From: Nocardia puris
Lineage (GTDB): Bacteria > Actinomycetota > Actinomycetes > Mycobacteriales > Mycobacteriaceae
Length of the DNA stretch: 64,000 nt
Direction of reading: 5' to 3'
NCBI RefSeq assembly: GCF_003315035.1
Contig: NZ_QNRE01000012.1
Span: 160,256 to 224,255, forward strand
Of this stretch, positions 1 to 7,630 are shown one piece after another. Under the pieces are notes generated by a model. It made no database searches. It saw only the letters and a program-made list of their open reading frames with translations, and had not been told where the DNA came from. Made by a program: the position numbers and the translations under genes. Position 1 is the stretch's first letter. Every line of letters starts with the position of its first letter.

Positions 1-335
1 GGCTGGGCGTTCTCCCAGGTGACCCCGCCGGTGGTGGAGTAGCGACAGTGCCCGACGGCGATGTGGCCGGGCATGGCGGCCAGCGTCTGCTCATCGAACA
101 CCTGGGAGACCAAGCCCAGATCCTTGAACACCAGGATCTGCTGGCCGTCGGAGACCGCGATGCCCGCCGCCTCCTGGCCTCTGTGCTGGAGGGCATACAG
201 CCCGTAATAGGTGAGCTTGGCCACGTCTTCGCTCGGTGCCCAGACACCGAACACGCCACACTCCTCGCGTGGCTCGTTCTCGTCCTGGTCGGGGGTGGCT
301 GCGAGGCTGTCGACGGGTGGTTCGACGTTGGTCAC
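1..335 (-). CDS. purF: Amidophosphoribosyltransferase PurF, N-terminal part
   Basis: The minus strand from a GTG at 335 encodes the first 111 residues of PurF, the first committed enzyme of purine synthesis, which moves glutamine amide nitrogen onto PRPP. The glutaminase nucleophile is seen as Cys26 in EECGVFGVW, after a 25-residue propeptide normally cleaved in this family, followed by the class II amidotransferase motifs LQHRGQEAAGIA and GHCRYSTTG. An AGGGAG Shine-Dalgarno precedes the GTG. The gene runs off the left edge of the window, so the phosphoribosyltransferase half is not visible. Confidence 0.95.
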   Translation of the reverse strand, partial: MTNVEPPVDSLAATPDQDENEPREECGVFGVWAPSEDVAKLTYYGLYALQHRGQEAAGIAVSDGQQILVFKDLGLVSQVFDEQTLAAMPGHIAVGHCRYSTTGGVTWENAQ

Positions 336-478
336 CGTTTGCTCCCTGTTAGGGCGGGCTGGGGGCACACGTCATTCTACGGGTGCGCGGCCGATCCCGA
401 TCACGACCTCCGCATACCGGCAGCAATCTCCCGTGTCGATCCCCCGCGCGAGCACGGTCGCGGCGGTACCGTGCGATC

Positions 479-1816
479 GTGGTCACAACGCGGAGCGTGA
501 GCGGGGACGATTCGGACACACCGGCGCGCAGCGTGCCCGGTTACCTGCGACTCGGCGGCCCACCGCTCGCGGTGCTGGCCCTGCTCGCCGCCCTGCTCGG
601 CTACATGTACCTGGTCTACGTGGCCGATCCCGAGGAGAACCTGCACCACTTCCCCATCGCCCTGGTGAACCAGGACGTGGGCGAGACACTCGGTCAGCCC
701 GGCCAGGAGCAGCGCGTCAACTTCGGCGAGGAGGTCGCGGCGGGTTTGCGCGAAGCGGTGCCCGCCGACAAGATCGACCTGCGTGTGCTCGGAATCACCG
801 AGGCGCAGCGGCAGATGCAGACCGGCGCGGTCTACGGCGCGATCATCATCCCGGGCGATTTCAGCAAGCGGCTGGGGATTCTCGGCGTGGGCAGCGTGGT
901 GCCCGGAGATATCGAACGGCCGATCCTCACCTTCCAAACCAACCCGCGCACCGGCGCTTTCGCTACCGCGATCGTCAATCGCATCACCGCGCAGGCGTTC
1001 CCGCAGATCAATGAACGCGTCGGGCAGCAGCTCACCGAACAGGTCACCGCGCAACTCGCCCCGCCCGACGGCGGACCCGCGCCCGAACTGTCCGGGGCCA
1101 CGCGGCTCACGCTGGCCAGTCCCGTGCATCTGGTGGCGGAGGAATACCGGCCGCTGCCCGCCGGGACCGGTGCCGGGCTCACCGCGTTCTTCTACGCCCT
1201 GCTCCTGTTGCTGATCGGCGTGGTCGGCTCGATGACGATTCACACCATGGTCGATTCCGCGCTCGGGTTCACGCCCACCGAATACGGGCCCTGGTACGTG
1301 CATTTCCCGCCGACGCCGATCTCGCGCTTCAAAACCCTGCTCATCAAATGGGGCGTGATGGCGGTGCTGGCGGTTGTCGCCTCGCTGGTCTATCTGCTGG
1401 TGGCGAAGGCTCTGGGGATGCCGGTGGACCGGCCGCTGGGGCTGTTCCTCTACAGCGCGTTCGCGATCCTCGCCGTCGGCTTCACCGGTCTGTCGGTGCT
1501 GGCCGCGATCGGGTCGGCCGGGCTGCTGGTGAACCTCATCCTGTTCATCGTGCTGGGCCTGCCCTCCTCCGGCGGCACGGTGCCGATCGAGGCGACCCCG
1601 CGCTCGGTGGCCTGGCTCGCCGAATTCGAGCCCATGCACCAAGTGTTCCTCGCCGTGCGCTCCATCCTGTACTTCGACGGCAACTGGTCCGCCGGCCTCA
1701 CGCGCGGCTTCTGGATGACGTTGTTCGGCCTGTTCGTCGGCCTCGCCTTCGGCGCGATCATCACCCGCTACTACGACTACAAAGGCCTGCACCGCGTGAA
1801 CCGCGCGACCACCTGA
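479..1816 (+). CDS. YhgE/Pip-type (DUF3533-like) membrane protein
   Basis: About 445 residues if started at GTG 479. An N-terminal membrane segment (PPLAVLALLAALLGYMYLVY) is followed by a roughly 200-residue extracytoplasmic domain beginning FPIALVNQDVG, then five or six membrane helices in the C-terminal half. This is the layout of ABC-2-like YhgE/Pip proteins, which are involved in export or serve as phage receptors in some Gram-positives; the substrate is unknown. The start is uncertain: GTG codons at 383 and 497 are in frame and none has a convincing ribosome site. The gene is transcribed away from purF and converges on the sterol-carrier gene. Confidence 0.8.
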   Translation: MVTTRSVSGDDSDTPARSVPGYLRLGGPPLAVLALLAALLGYMYLVYVADPEENLHHFPIALVNQDVGETLGQPGQEQRVNFGEEVAAGLREAVPADKIDLRVLGITEAQRQMQTGAVYGAIIIPGDFSKRLGILGVGSVVPGDIERPILTFQTNPRTGAFATAIVNRITAQAFPQINERVGQQLTEQVTAQLAPPDGGPAPELSGATRLTLASPVHLVAEEYRPLPAGTGAGLTAFFYALLLLLIGVVGSMTIHTMVDSALGFTPTEYGPWYVHFPPTPISRFKTLLIKWGVMAVLAVVASLVYLLVAKALGMPVDRPLGLFLYSAFAILAVGFTGLSVLAAIGSAGLLVNLILFIVLGLPSSGGTVPIEATPRSVAWLAEFEPMHQVFLAVRSILYFDGNWSAGLTRGFWMTLFGLFVGLAFGAIITRYYDYKGLHRVNRATT

Positions 1817-1900
1817 ATCCACGTTGGAGCGCGGTCGTACGTCGAGCCGCGGCTCCTGGGCGACACCCGTTGCGGTGGGGACGAATCGGTTGCCGCGAGT

Positions 1901-2290
1901 TCAGTCGGCGCGGGCGATGGGGAGCCAGTGGGCGACTTCGGCGGCACGGATGCCCGAGGCGGTGAGGGCGCCGGAGGTGGCGGCGGTGTCGAAGTCGAGC
2001 AGGCCGGTGGCGAGGAGAAGCCAGGTGCGCGGGTCGGTTTCGACGACGTTGGGTGGGGTGCCGCGGGTGTGGCGGGGGCCTGCCACGCATTGAACCGCGA
2101 CGAATGGCGGGACGCGCACCTCCACCGAATGGCCGGGCGCGGTGGCGGCGAGGGTGCGGGCGGTGGTGCGCACGGCCGCCGCCAGCTCGGTGCGCGCCGG
2201 CTCGGGCACCGTCTCGTCGCGCAACCACGCGCTCACCGCCGCCACCGCCGCCCGCATCTCCGCCGGGTCCACCACCGCTCGTCGTCCCAC
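1901..2290 (-). CDS. Sterol-carrier-family protein (Rv0807-like)
   Basis: A 129-residue protein if started at the GTG at 2290 (VGRRAVVDPAEM), the length I recall for mycobacterial Rv0807, which also lies between purL and purF. The sequence is an alpha helical start followed by a compact SCP2-like fold ending in ASGIRAAEVAHWLPI. SCP2-type proteins bind lipids; no catalytic residues are apparent. A longer in-frame start at 2374 exists but would add a low-complexity leader with no family support. The identification rests on recognisable sequence plus conserved neighbourhood. Confidence 0.75.
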   Translation of the reverse strand: MGRRAVVDPAEMRAAVAAVSAWLRDETVPEPARTELAAAVRTTARTLAATAPGHSVEVRVPPFVAVQCVAGPRHTRGTPPNVVETDPRTWLLLATGLLDFDTAATSGALTASGIRAAEVAHWLPIARAD

Positions 2291-2460
2291 GCCGCCAAGG
2301 GTACCGAGACCGTCCGACTCCGTTCCCGCGCCGGCCGCCCCCGCACGTCGCCACACAATCCCCGCGACGGTCACGACGGGCCGGCTCTTCGGCCTGGAGT
2401 CCGCCCGCCCGATCCCCGACCTCGATCACGGGACACGCTGCCCGGCACCGCGCGACTCGC

Positions 2461-2886
2461 TCACTCCGCCCAGGGTCCGATGCCGCCGACCTTCTCGATG
2501 CGGACGTGGGTGATGAGGCCGGGTGGGGCGTCGGCGGGCGGGAAGTCGATGCCGGGTGCGGCCAGGGTTTCGGCGAGTTCGGCGAGGAGTTCCGGGCCGC
2601 CGCCCTCGGTGACGTAGGCCGTGCCGGTGACGGCGAGGTATGGGGTCATGAGTTCGCCGCGCTCGCGGGAGACGACGGTGACGGCGACGCGAGGGTCGCG
2701 GCGCACATTGCGGACCTTCTTGTACTCGCCGAGGTGCCCGACCAAGAGTTCGTCGTCACCGTCGTCGTTCGTACGCAAACCCACCCACACCAGGCTGACT
2801 TGCGGGCTGCCGTCGGGATTGAGCGTCACCAAAGTCGCATCCGCGCCGGCGCCGATCAGAGCGCGCGCCGAATCATCGAGTTTCAT
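2461..2886 (-). CDS. F420-dependent PPOX-class oxidoreductase
   Basis: A 141-residue protein with the split-barrel flavin/deazaflavin fold: ATLVTLNPDGSPQVSLVWV near residue 20 and KKVRNVRRDPRVAVTVV near residue 60 are hallmark stretches of the PPOX family that binds coenzyme F420 or FMN. F420 enzymes are typical of mycobacteria and nocardiae. Its ATG (2886) overlaps the stop of the upstream CPBP gene by 14 bases, so the pair is probably co-transcribed. The physiological substrate cannot be told from sequence. Confidence 0.88.
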   Translation of the reverse strand: MKLDDSARALIGAGADATLVTLNPDGSPQVSLVWVGLRTNDDGDDELLVGHLGEYKKVRNVRRDPRVAVTVVSRERGELMTPYLAVTGTAYVTEGGGPELLAELAETLAAPGIDFPPADAPPGLITHVRIEKVGGIGPWAE

Positions 2887-3571
2887 GCCCCGAGCCAACA
2901 CCATTCACGCTCGATAATTCCCGCCCACGGACCGGCGTGGTGGACCCCAACGCCGCCGCCACGTGCGTGACCAGCACCCCGCCCGCGTTGAACGCCCAGT
3001 GCAGCAGCGCCGGGGCGGTCGCGCTCCCGGTGCGGCGGCGGAGTTCTCCGAACAGCACACCACCACCGGCCGTGACGAGCACCGTCGCCGGAACGCTGTC
3101 GCCGCCGGCGCGGGCGGGGTGGATGTGCCACAGGCCGAAGGCGGCAGCGCCCAGCAGTGGGCCTGCCTTGGGAAAAGCGTTGTCCAGCAACGGTTCCAAG
3201 GTGGCGCGGAAGATCAACTCCTCGCTGTACACCGTGCCGAACGGGATGTGCACCAGCACCCATTCGGCGGTGCTCACATCCTGATCGCGCCCCGACAACT
3301 CCCCCAACCGCGCACGCACCGACGGAATCGCCAGCGCCGCACCGTAACCGGCGAAGACCACCGCACCGGCCAGCGCACCCGCGCGCGCCCCGCGCGATGA
3401 CCACCACCGCGGCCGCCCACCGAGAACCGCCGCGTACCCACTCGCGAACACCACGTTGGCCGCCGTGCGCCCCCGATGATCCATCCCCAGCCTCGGCAGG
3501 ACCACATTGCTCCACAGCAGCGGAAGCGCGCACGCGACAGCCGCGTCGACGAAGCGACCGCTCCCCCTCAC
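2873..3571 (-). CDS. CPBP-family intramembrane metalloprotease
   Basis: A 232-residue polytopic membrane protein with the three CPBP (Abi/CAAX) motifs: EELIFR (EExxxR), FGLWHIHP (FxxxH) and HWAFNAGG (HxxxN). These residues line the intramembrane metal site of Rce1-like proteases. The GTG start at 3571 overlaps the TGA of the preceding hydrolase (GTGA), so the two are translationally coupled. The same frame stays open far upstream because of high GC, but that extension is a shadow of the hydrolase gene. Its target is unknown. Confidence 0.85.
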   Translation of the reverse strand: MRGSGRFVDAAVACALPLLWSNVVLPRLGMDHRGRTAANVVFASGYAAVLGGRPRWWSSRGARAGALAGAVVFAGYGAALAIPSVRARLGELSGRDQDVSTAEWVLVHIPFGTVYSEELIFRATLEPLLDNAFPKAGPLLGAAAFGLWHIHPARAGGDSVPATVLVTAGGGVLFGELRRRTGSATAPALLHWAFNAGGVLVTHVAAALGSTTPVRGRELSSVNGVGSGHETR

Positions 3572-5301
3572 TTGGTCTCCCGCTCCTGCTCCTCCGCCAA
3601 CTCCAGGTTGACCCGGATGCGTTCGGCCAGTTCGGCATTCCAGTCGGGGGGTTCGGTGATGGCGGCCCACCCGTCGAGCACCAGGCTGCCGTAGCGGTGG
3701 CCGTGGCCGTCGGAAACCCCTTGGGCGTTGGTGAGATCGGCCGTCACCTGCCAGAACGTGACGAACGGAGCCCAGCGCATCTGCGACGACACGTCCGATC
3801 CGCGCGGCTCGGACAGCCAATCCGGTTGGGAGAAGATGAGATCCGGCGACCACCAGACGATCGGGTCGGACGGGTGCATGAGGTAGGCGATGCGCGGCGC
3901 CCGCCACTCCGGCCCCGGCACCGCGAGATCGGCCGCCTCGGCGGCGAATCGGACCACCAGCCCGTCGGCGTAGATCGGCTGCACCTCGCGCGAGCCCGGG
4001 TCGCGGCGCGAAACGAACTGCTTCCACAGGCGATTCGAATTCGGCGGCCCCACCCACAGCGCGCCGTCCACCTTCTCCCGCAGATCGGCCAGTCCCTCGA
4101 ACGCGGCTTCGGATCCCTGCGAACCCAGGCTCTCGCCGTACACGAACAGCCTCGGGCGCGAGTCGGCGGGCCGCAGCGACCAGTGCGCGTACACCGCGTC
4201 GAACAGCTCGCGCCCCGCCGCGGCCGCCTTCTCCCGGTCGGACAGGAACGACAGCACGCTCGGCAGGTACGAGTACTGGCTCGCGACGATCGCGGTGTCG
4301 CCGCCGTACATGTACTCGATCGCGCCCGCCGCAAGGGAATTCACCCAGCCGGTGCCCGTGGTGGTGACCACCACCATCACCTGGCGCTCGAAGGCGCCGG
4401 CGCGCTCCAGTTCCTCCACGGCCAGCGCGGACTGCTCCTGGTCGTTGCGCGCGGACTCCAACCCCACGTACGCGCGGATGGGTTCGCGCGCGGTGCGCCC
4501 GGTGACCGCTTCGATGCGGCTGGCCGTGGGCCCGGTCGAGACGAACCAGCGGCCCTCGAAGCCAAGGGTTTCCCACGCCGCCAGCGACTGCGGGCTGCCG
4601 GAGCGCTCCGGCTGCTGCGGCTGCACGGCGTTGGGCGAGGTGTGGTCGTTGCGCACGCTGAACGCCGAGTTGGCCACCGCGGTGAACGCCCGCGACGCGA
4701 CACCGTTGAACAGCGTCACCGCCAGCACCACCAGCACCAGCGCGCCCGCGGTGGGCGCGAGCTCGCGCGGCACCTTCATCCGCCGGTTGAGCTGGCGCGC
4801 CAGGAACAGGATGATCTCGCGCAGCGTGCGGTAGGCGGCCACCACGGCCGCCGCGACCGCCAGGCTCAGGAACCCGGTGCGCAGGTAGGCGGGGGTGGTG
4901 GTGCCCTCCATCCCCATCAGTGCGGTGATCTCGCGCTGCCAGCGCGCCGACTGCACCAGCATCAGCGCGGCCGTGAGCGCCGCCGTGAACAGCAGCGCCG
5001 ATTTCACCGCGTACCGCACCCAGGTCGGCGGCGCGGGAATGGTCCAGCGCGGCCGCACCAGCGAGCGGAACCCCCACTCCACCAGACAGCCGAGGCCGTA
5101 GCCGAGCGCGGCGTTGATCCCCGAGATCAGACCTTGGAACAGCCAGTCGCGCGGCACCAGCGACGGCGTCACCGACAGGGCGAAGAACACCGTAGCGACC
5201 ACCAGGCCGACGTAGTTCAGGTCGATGATGTCCTCGGCGCGGCGCACCACGACAGCCACGCGGGCGCGCAGCTTCGTCAGAGTGTCGGCCTTCTCGAGCA
5301 C
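3568..5301 (-). CDS. Membrane-anchored alpha/beta hydrolase (Abhydrolase_9 type), copy 1
   Basis: A 577-residue protein with four to five N-terminal membrane helices (roughly residues 20-190), then a cytoplasmic or surface alpha/beta hydrolase domain with nucleophile elbow YGESLGSQGSE (Ser near residue 370), a candidate acid in HPSDPIVWW and a candidate His in DGHGHRYG. This two-part layout is the Abhydrolase_9 N and C family of actinobacteria, whose substrate is not established. Start GTG 5301 gives a length matching the paralogue at 5870-7612. It feeds directly into the CPBP gene by a GTGA overlap. Confidence 0.85.
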   Translation of the reverse strand: MLEKADTLTKLRARVAVVVRRAEDIIDLNYVGLVVATVFFALSVTPSLVPRDWLFQGLISGINAALGYGLGCLVEWGFRSLVRPRWTIPAPPTWVRYAVKSALLFTAALTAALMLVQSARWQREITALMGMEGTTTPAYLRTGFLSLAVAAAVVAAYRTLREIILFLARQLNRRMKVPRELAPTAGALVLVVLAVTLFNGVASRAFTAVANSAFSVRNDHTSPNAVQPQQPERSGSPQSLAAWETLGFEGRWFVSTGPTASRIEAVTGRTAREPIRAYVGLESARNDQEQSALAVEELERAGAFERQVMVVVTTTGTGWVNSLAAGAIEYMYGGDTAIVASQYSYLPSVLSFLSDREKAAAAGRELFDAVYAHWSLRPADSRPRLFVYGESLGSQGSEAAFEGLADLREKVDGALWVGPPNSNRLWKQFVSRRDPGSREVQPIYADGLVVRFAAEAADLAVPGPEWRAPRIAYLMHPSDPIVWWSPDLIFSQPDWLSEPRGSDVSSQMRWAPFVTFWQVTADLTNAQGVSDGHGHRYGSLVLDGWAAITEPPDWNAELAERIRVNLELAEEQERETK

Positions 5302-5455
5302 CCGAACAGTATGGCGGTCCGCGCCGACAGCCGGACGCGTTGGCGGCGGGCCACGCGGGGCGACCGGGTAGGGATCACAGTTCGGCGCGCGGCAAATACC
5401 CACGCGCCTCGAGTATTCCTACACGGTCGCCGGACCGCCCGCTCGAGCACACTCG

Positions 5456-5752
5456 ATGACCATGAGCACTCCAAACGCCTCGCCGAAAAGCACCTCGGCA
5501 TACGTGGCGCAGGCCGCGATCGCGTTCGGCGTTAGCTTGTTCGGGGCGGGCGTCGGCATCTTCTATCTCCCACTGGACGTGTGGCAGCGCGGCTTCATGG
5601 CGATGTCCGTGTTGTTCCTGGTGACCAGCAGCTTCACCCTGGCCAAGGTCGTCCGCGACCAGCACGAGGCCAACTCCACCACCCACCGCATCGACGCGGC
5701 GCGGCTGGAAAAGCTGATGGCTGAACACAATCCGTACGAACCGAAGATCTGA
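5456..5752 (+). CDS. YiaA/YiaB-family inner membrane protein
   Basis: A 98-residue protein with two hydrophobic helices (AAIAFGVSLFGAGVGIFYL and MSVLFLVTSSFTLAKVV) separated by a short turn, then a charged tail with the conserved RDQHEA and HNPYEP stretches typical of actinobacterial YiaA/YiaB-like proteins. Function is unknown. A second ATG six bases downstream (5462) is an equally plausible start. It lies alone on the plus strand between the two paralogous hydrolases. Confidence 0.85.
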   Translation: MTMSTPNASPKSTSAYVAQAAIAFGVSLFGAGVGIFYLPLDVWQRGFMAMSVLFLVTSSFTLAKVVRDQHEANSTTHRIDAARLEKLMAEHNPYEPKI

Positions 5753-5869
5753 CCACCGCGGGCGAACACTCCGCGCGCGGGTCCGGCGACGAGGGGTCCG
5801 GGCCCGCCCGGGGGTGTTCGCCCCCTTCGGGCCGGGCGCACACCGCGACCTCCGATGACGCGCCCCGCC

Positions 5870-7612
5870 CTACTTCAACTCGCGCTCCCGATCCGCCGAC
5901 TCCTCCAGATACGCGCGCACCCGCTCGGCCAGTTCCTCGGACCAGCCCGGCGGGTCCGCGATGGCGGCCCACGCGTCGAGCACCAACGTGCCGTAGCGAT
6001 GACCGTGCCCGTCGGCGACGCGCTGCGCGTTCGGCAGGTCGGCGGCGACCTGCCAGAACGTGACGATCGGATACCACGTCATGGTGGGCGTGACGTCGGG
6101 CCCGCGCGGTTCGCGCAGCCAATCCGGTTCGGTGAACAGCAGATCCGGCGACCACCACACCACCGGATCGGACGCGTGCTGGAGGTACACCACGCGCGGG
6201 TTCAACCAGGTCTGCCCGGTACTCCACAGGTCGGCGCGCGCGTCGGCGAAACGCACCACCAGCCCGTCGGCATAGATCGGCAGCACCTCGGGTGAACCCG
6301 GATCACGCCGCGTGACGAACTCGCGCCAGAGGCGATTGGAGTTCGGCGGCCCGACCCACAGCACACCGTCGGTGCGCGCCCGCAGGTCGGCCAACCCGCT
6401 GAACGCGCCCTCCGATCCCTGCGAACCCAGGCTCTCGCCGTAGACCAGCAGCTTGGGCCGCGATTCCGGGGGCAGCGCCGACCAGCGCTCGTGCACCTTG
6501 TCGAACACCAGGCGTCCGGACTCGGTGGCCTTCTCCTTGTCGGAGAGGAACGAGAGCGCGCTCGGCAGATACGAGTACTGGGTGGCGACCACGGCGGTGT
6601 CGCCGTCGAACATCAGCTCGATCGATTCGACGCTCGTGGAGTCCACCCAGCCGGTGCCGGTGGTGGTGACCACGACGAGCACCTCGCGCTCGAATGCCTT
6701 GGTGCGCTCCAGTTCCGCGACGGCCAGCTCGGCCTGCGCTTCCATGCCGTCGGCGGATTCCAGGCCGGTGTAGACGCGGATCGGTTCGCGGGCGGGGCGT
6801 CCGGTGACCTGCTGGATGGTCTCCGCGCCGGGGGCGTAGGACACGAACCAGCGGCCTTCGGAGCCGAGGGTGTCCCACGCGGCGAGCGAGGCCGGGCTGC
6901 CGGAGCGTTCCGGCTGGATCGGTGGCACGGCGTTGGGCGAGGTGTTGCTGTTGCGCACGCTGAACGCCGAATTGGCCACGTCGAAGAAGACCCGCACCAG
7001 CACGCCGTTGCCGAGCAGCAGCGCCAGCACCACCACGGTCACCACGCCGATCGGCAGCGCGACCCGGCGCGGGATCTTCACCCACCGGACCAGCTGGTTC
7101 GTCACCCAGCGCACCAGCCACCGCAGCCCGCGGGCGAGCCCGATCACCAGCGCGCACACCGCGGCGCTGAGCAGGCCGGTGCGCAGGAAGCCCGACGTGG
7201 TGGTCGGTTCCATGTCCATCAGCGCGGTGATCTCGCGCTGCCAGTAGGCCGAGCGGATCATCACCAGCACCGCCGCCAGCGCGCACACCGCCACCAGCGC
7301 GCCCTTGGCCACGGGCACCAACCAGCCGGGACGGGCCGCGATCCGCTCCTCCACCGACGCGGGCAGGCGCACCTTCGGCGCGACCCAGCGCCGGTAGGCC
7401 CAGTGCAGCAGGCAGCCGACGCCGTAGCCGATCGCGGCGTTGACGCCGCTGACCAACCCCGCGAACAACCAGTCGCGGGGCAGCAGCGACGGCGTCAGCG
7501 ACCAGCAGAAGAACAGGGTGGCGACCACCAAGCCCGGGTAGTCCGGATGGAACCAGCGAGCGAATCTGCCGCCCAGACGGGCGAACCTATCGCGTAGCTC
7601 AGCGGTTGCCAT
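5870..7612 (-). CDS. Membrane-anchored alpha/beta hydrolase (Abhydrolase_9 type), copy 2
   Basis: A 580-residue paralogue of the 3568-5301 product, with the same multi-helix N terminus and the same hydrolase signatures: YGESLGSQGSEGAF as nucleophile elbow, QHASDPVVWWSPDL and DGHGHRYGTLVLDAW. It starts at ATG 7612, only 18 bases after the purL stop, so it is probably the last gene of a purL transcript. The two copies sit either side of a single small membrane-protein gene. Substrate unknown; the membrane anchor suggests lipid or envelope work. Confidence 0.85.
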   Translation of the reverse strand: MATAELRDRFARLGGRFARWFHPDYPGLVVATLFFCWSLTPSLLPRDWLFAGLVSGVNAAIGYGVGCLLHWAYRRWVAPKVRLPASVEERIAARPGWLVPVAKGALVAVCALAAVLVMIRSAYWQREITALMDMEPTTTSGFLRTGLLSAAVCALVIGLARGLRWLVRWVTNQLVRWVKIPRRVALPIGVVTVVVLALLLGNGVLVRVFFDVANSAFSVRNSNTSPNAVPPIQPERSGSPASLAAWDTLGSEGRWFVSYAPGAETIQQVTGRPAREPIRVYTGLESADGMEAQAELAVAELERTKAFEREVLVVVTTTGTGWVDSTSVESIELMFDGDTAVVATQYSYLPSALSFLSDKEKATESGRLVFDKVHERWSALPPESRPKLLVYGESLGSQGSEGAFSGLADLRARTDGVLWVGPPNSNRLWREFVTRRDPGSPEVLPIYADGLVVRFADARADLWSTGQTWLNPRVVYLQHASDPVVWWSPDLLFTEPDWLREPRGPDVTPTMTWYPIVTFWQVAADLPNAQRVADGHGHRYGTLVLDAWAAIADPPGWSEELAERVRAYLEESADRERELK

Positions 7613-7630
7613 CCGAGCCTCCCTGGAGGG

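Noticed and set aside
401..1822. Long minus-strand frame opposite the YhgE/Pip gene
   Set aside because: High-GC antisense shadow with Arg/His/Gln-rich sequence and no domain.
2873..5077. A 734-residue minus-strand protein
   Set aside because: Only the C-terminal 232 residues make sense (CPBP protease); the rest is the out-of-frame shadow of the hydrolase gene.
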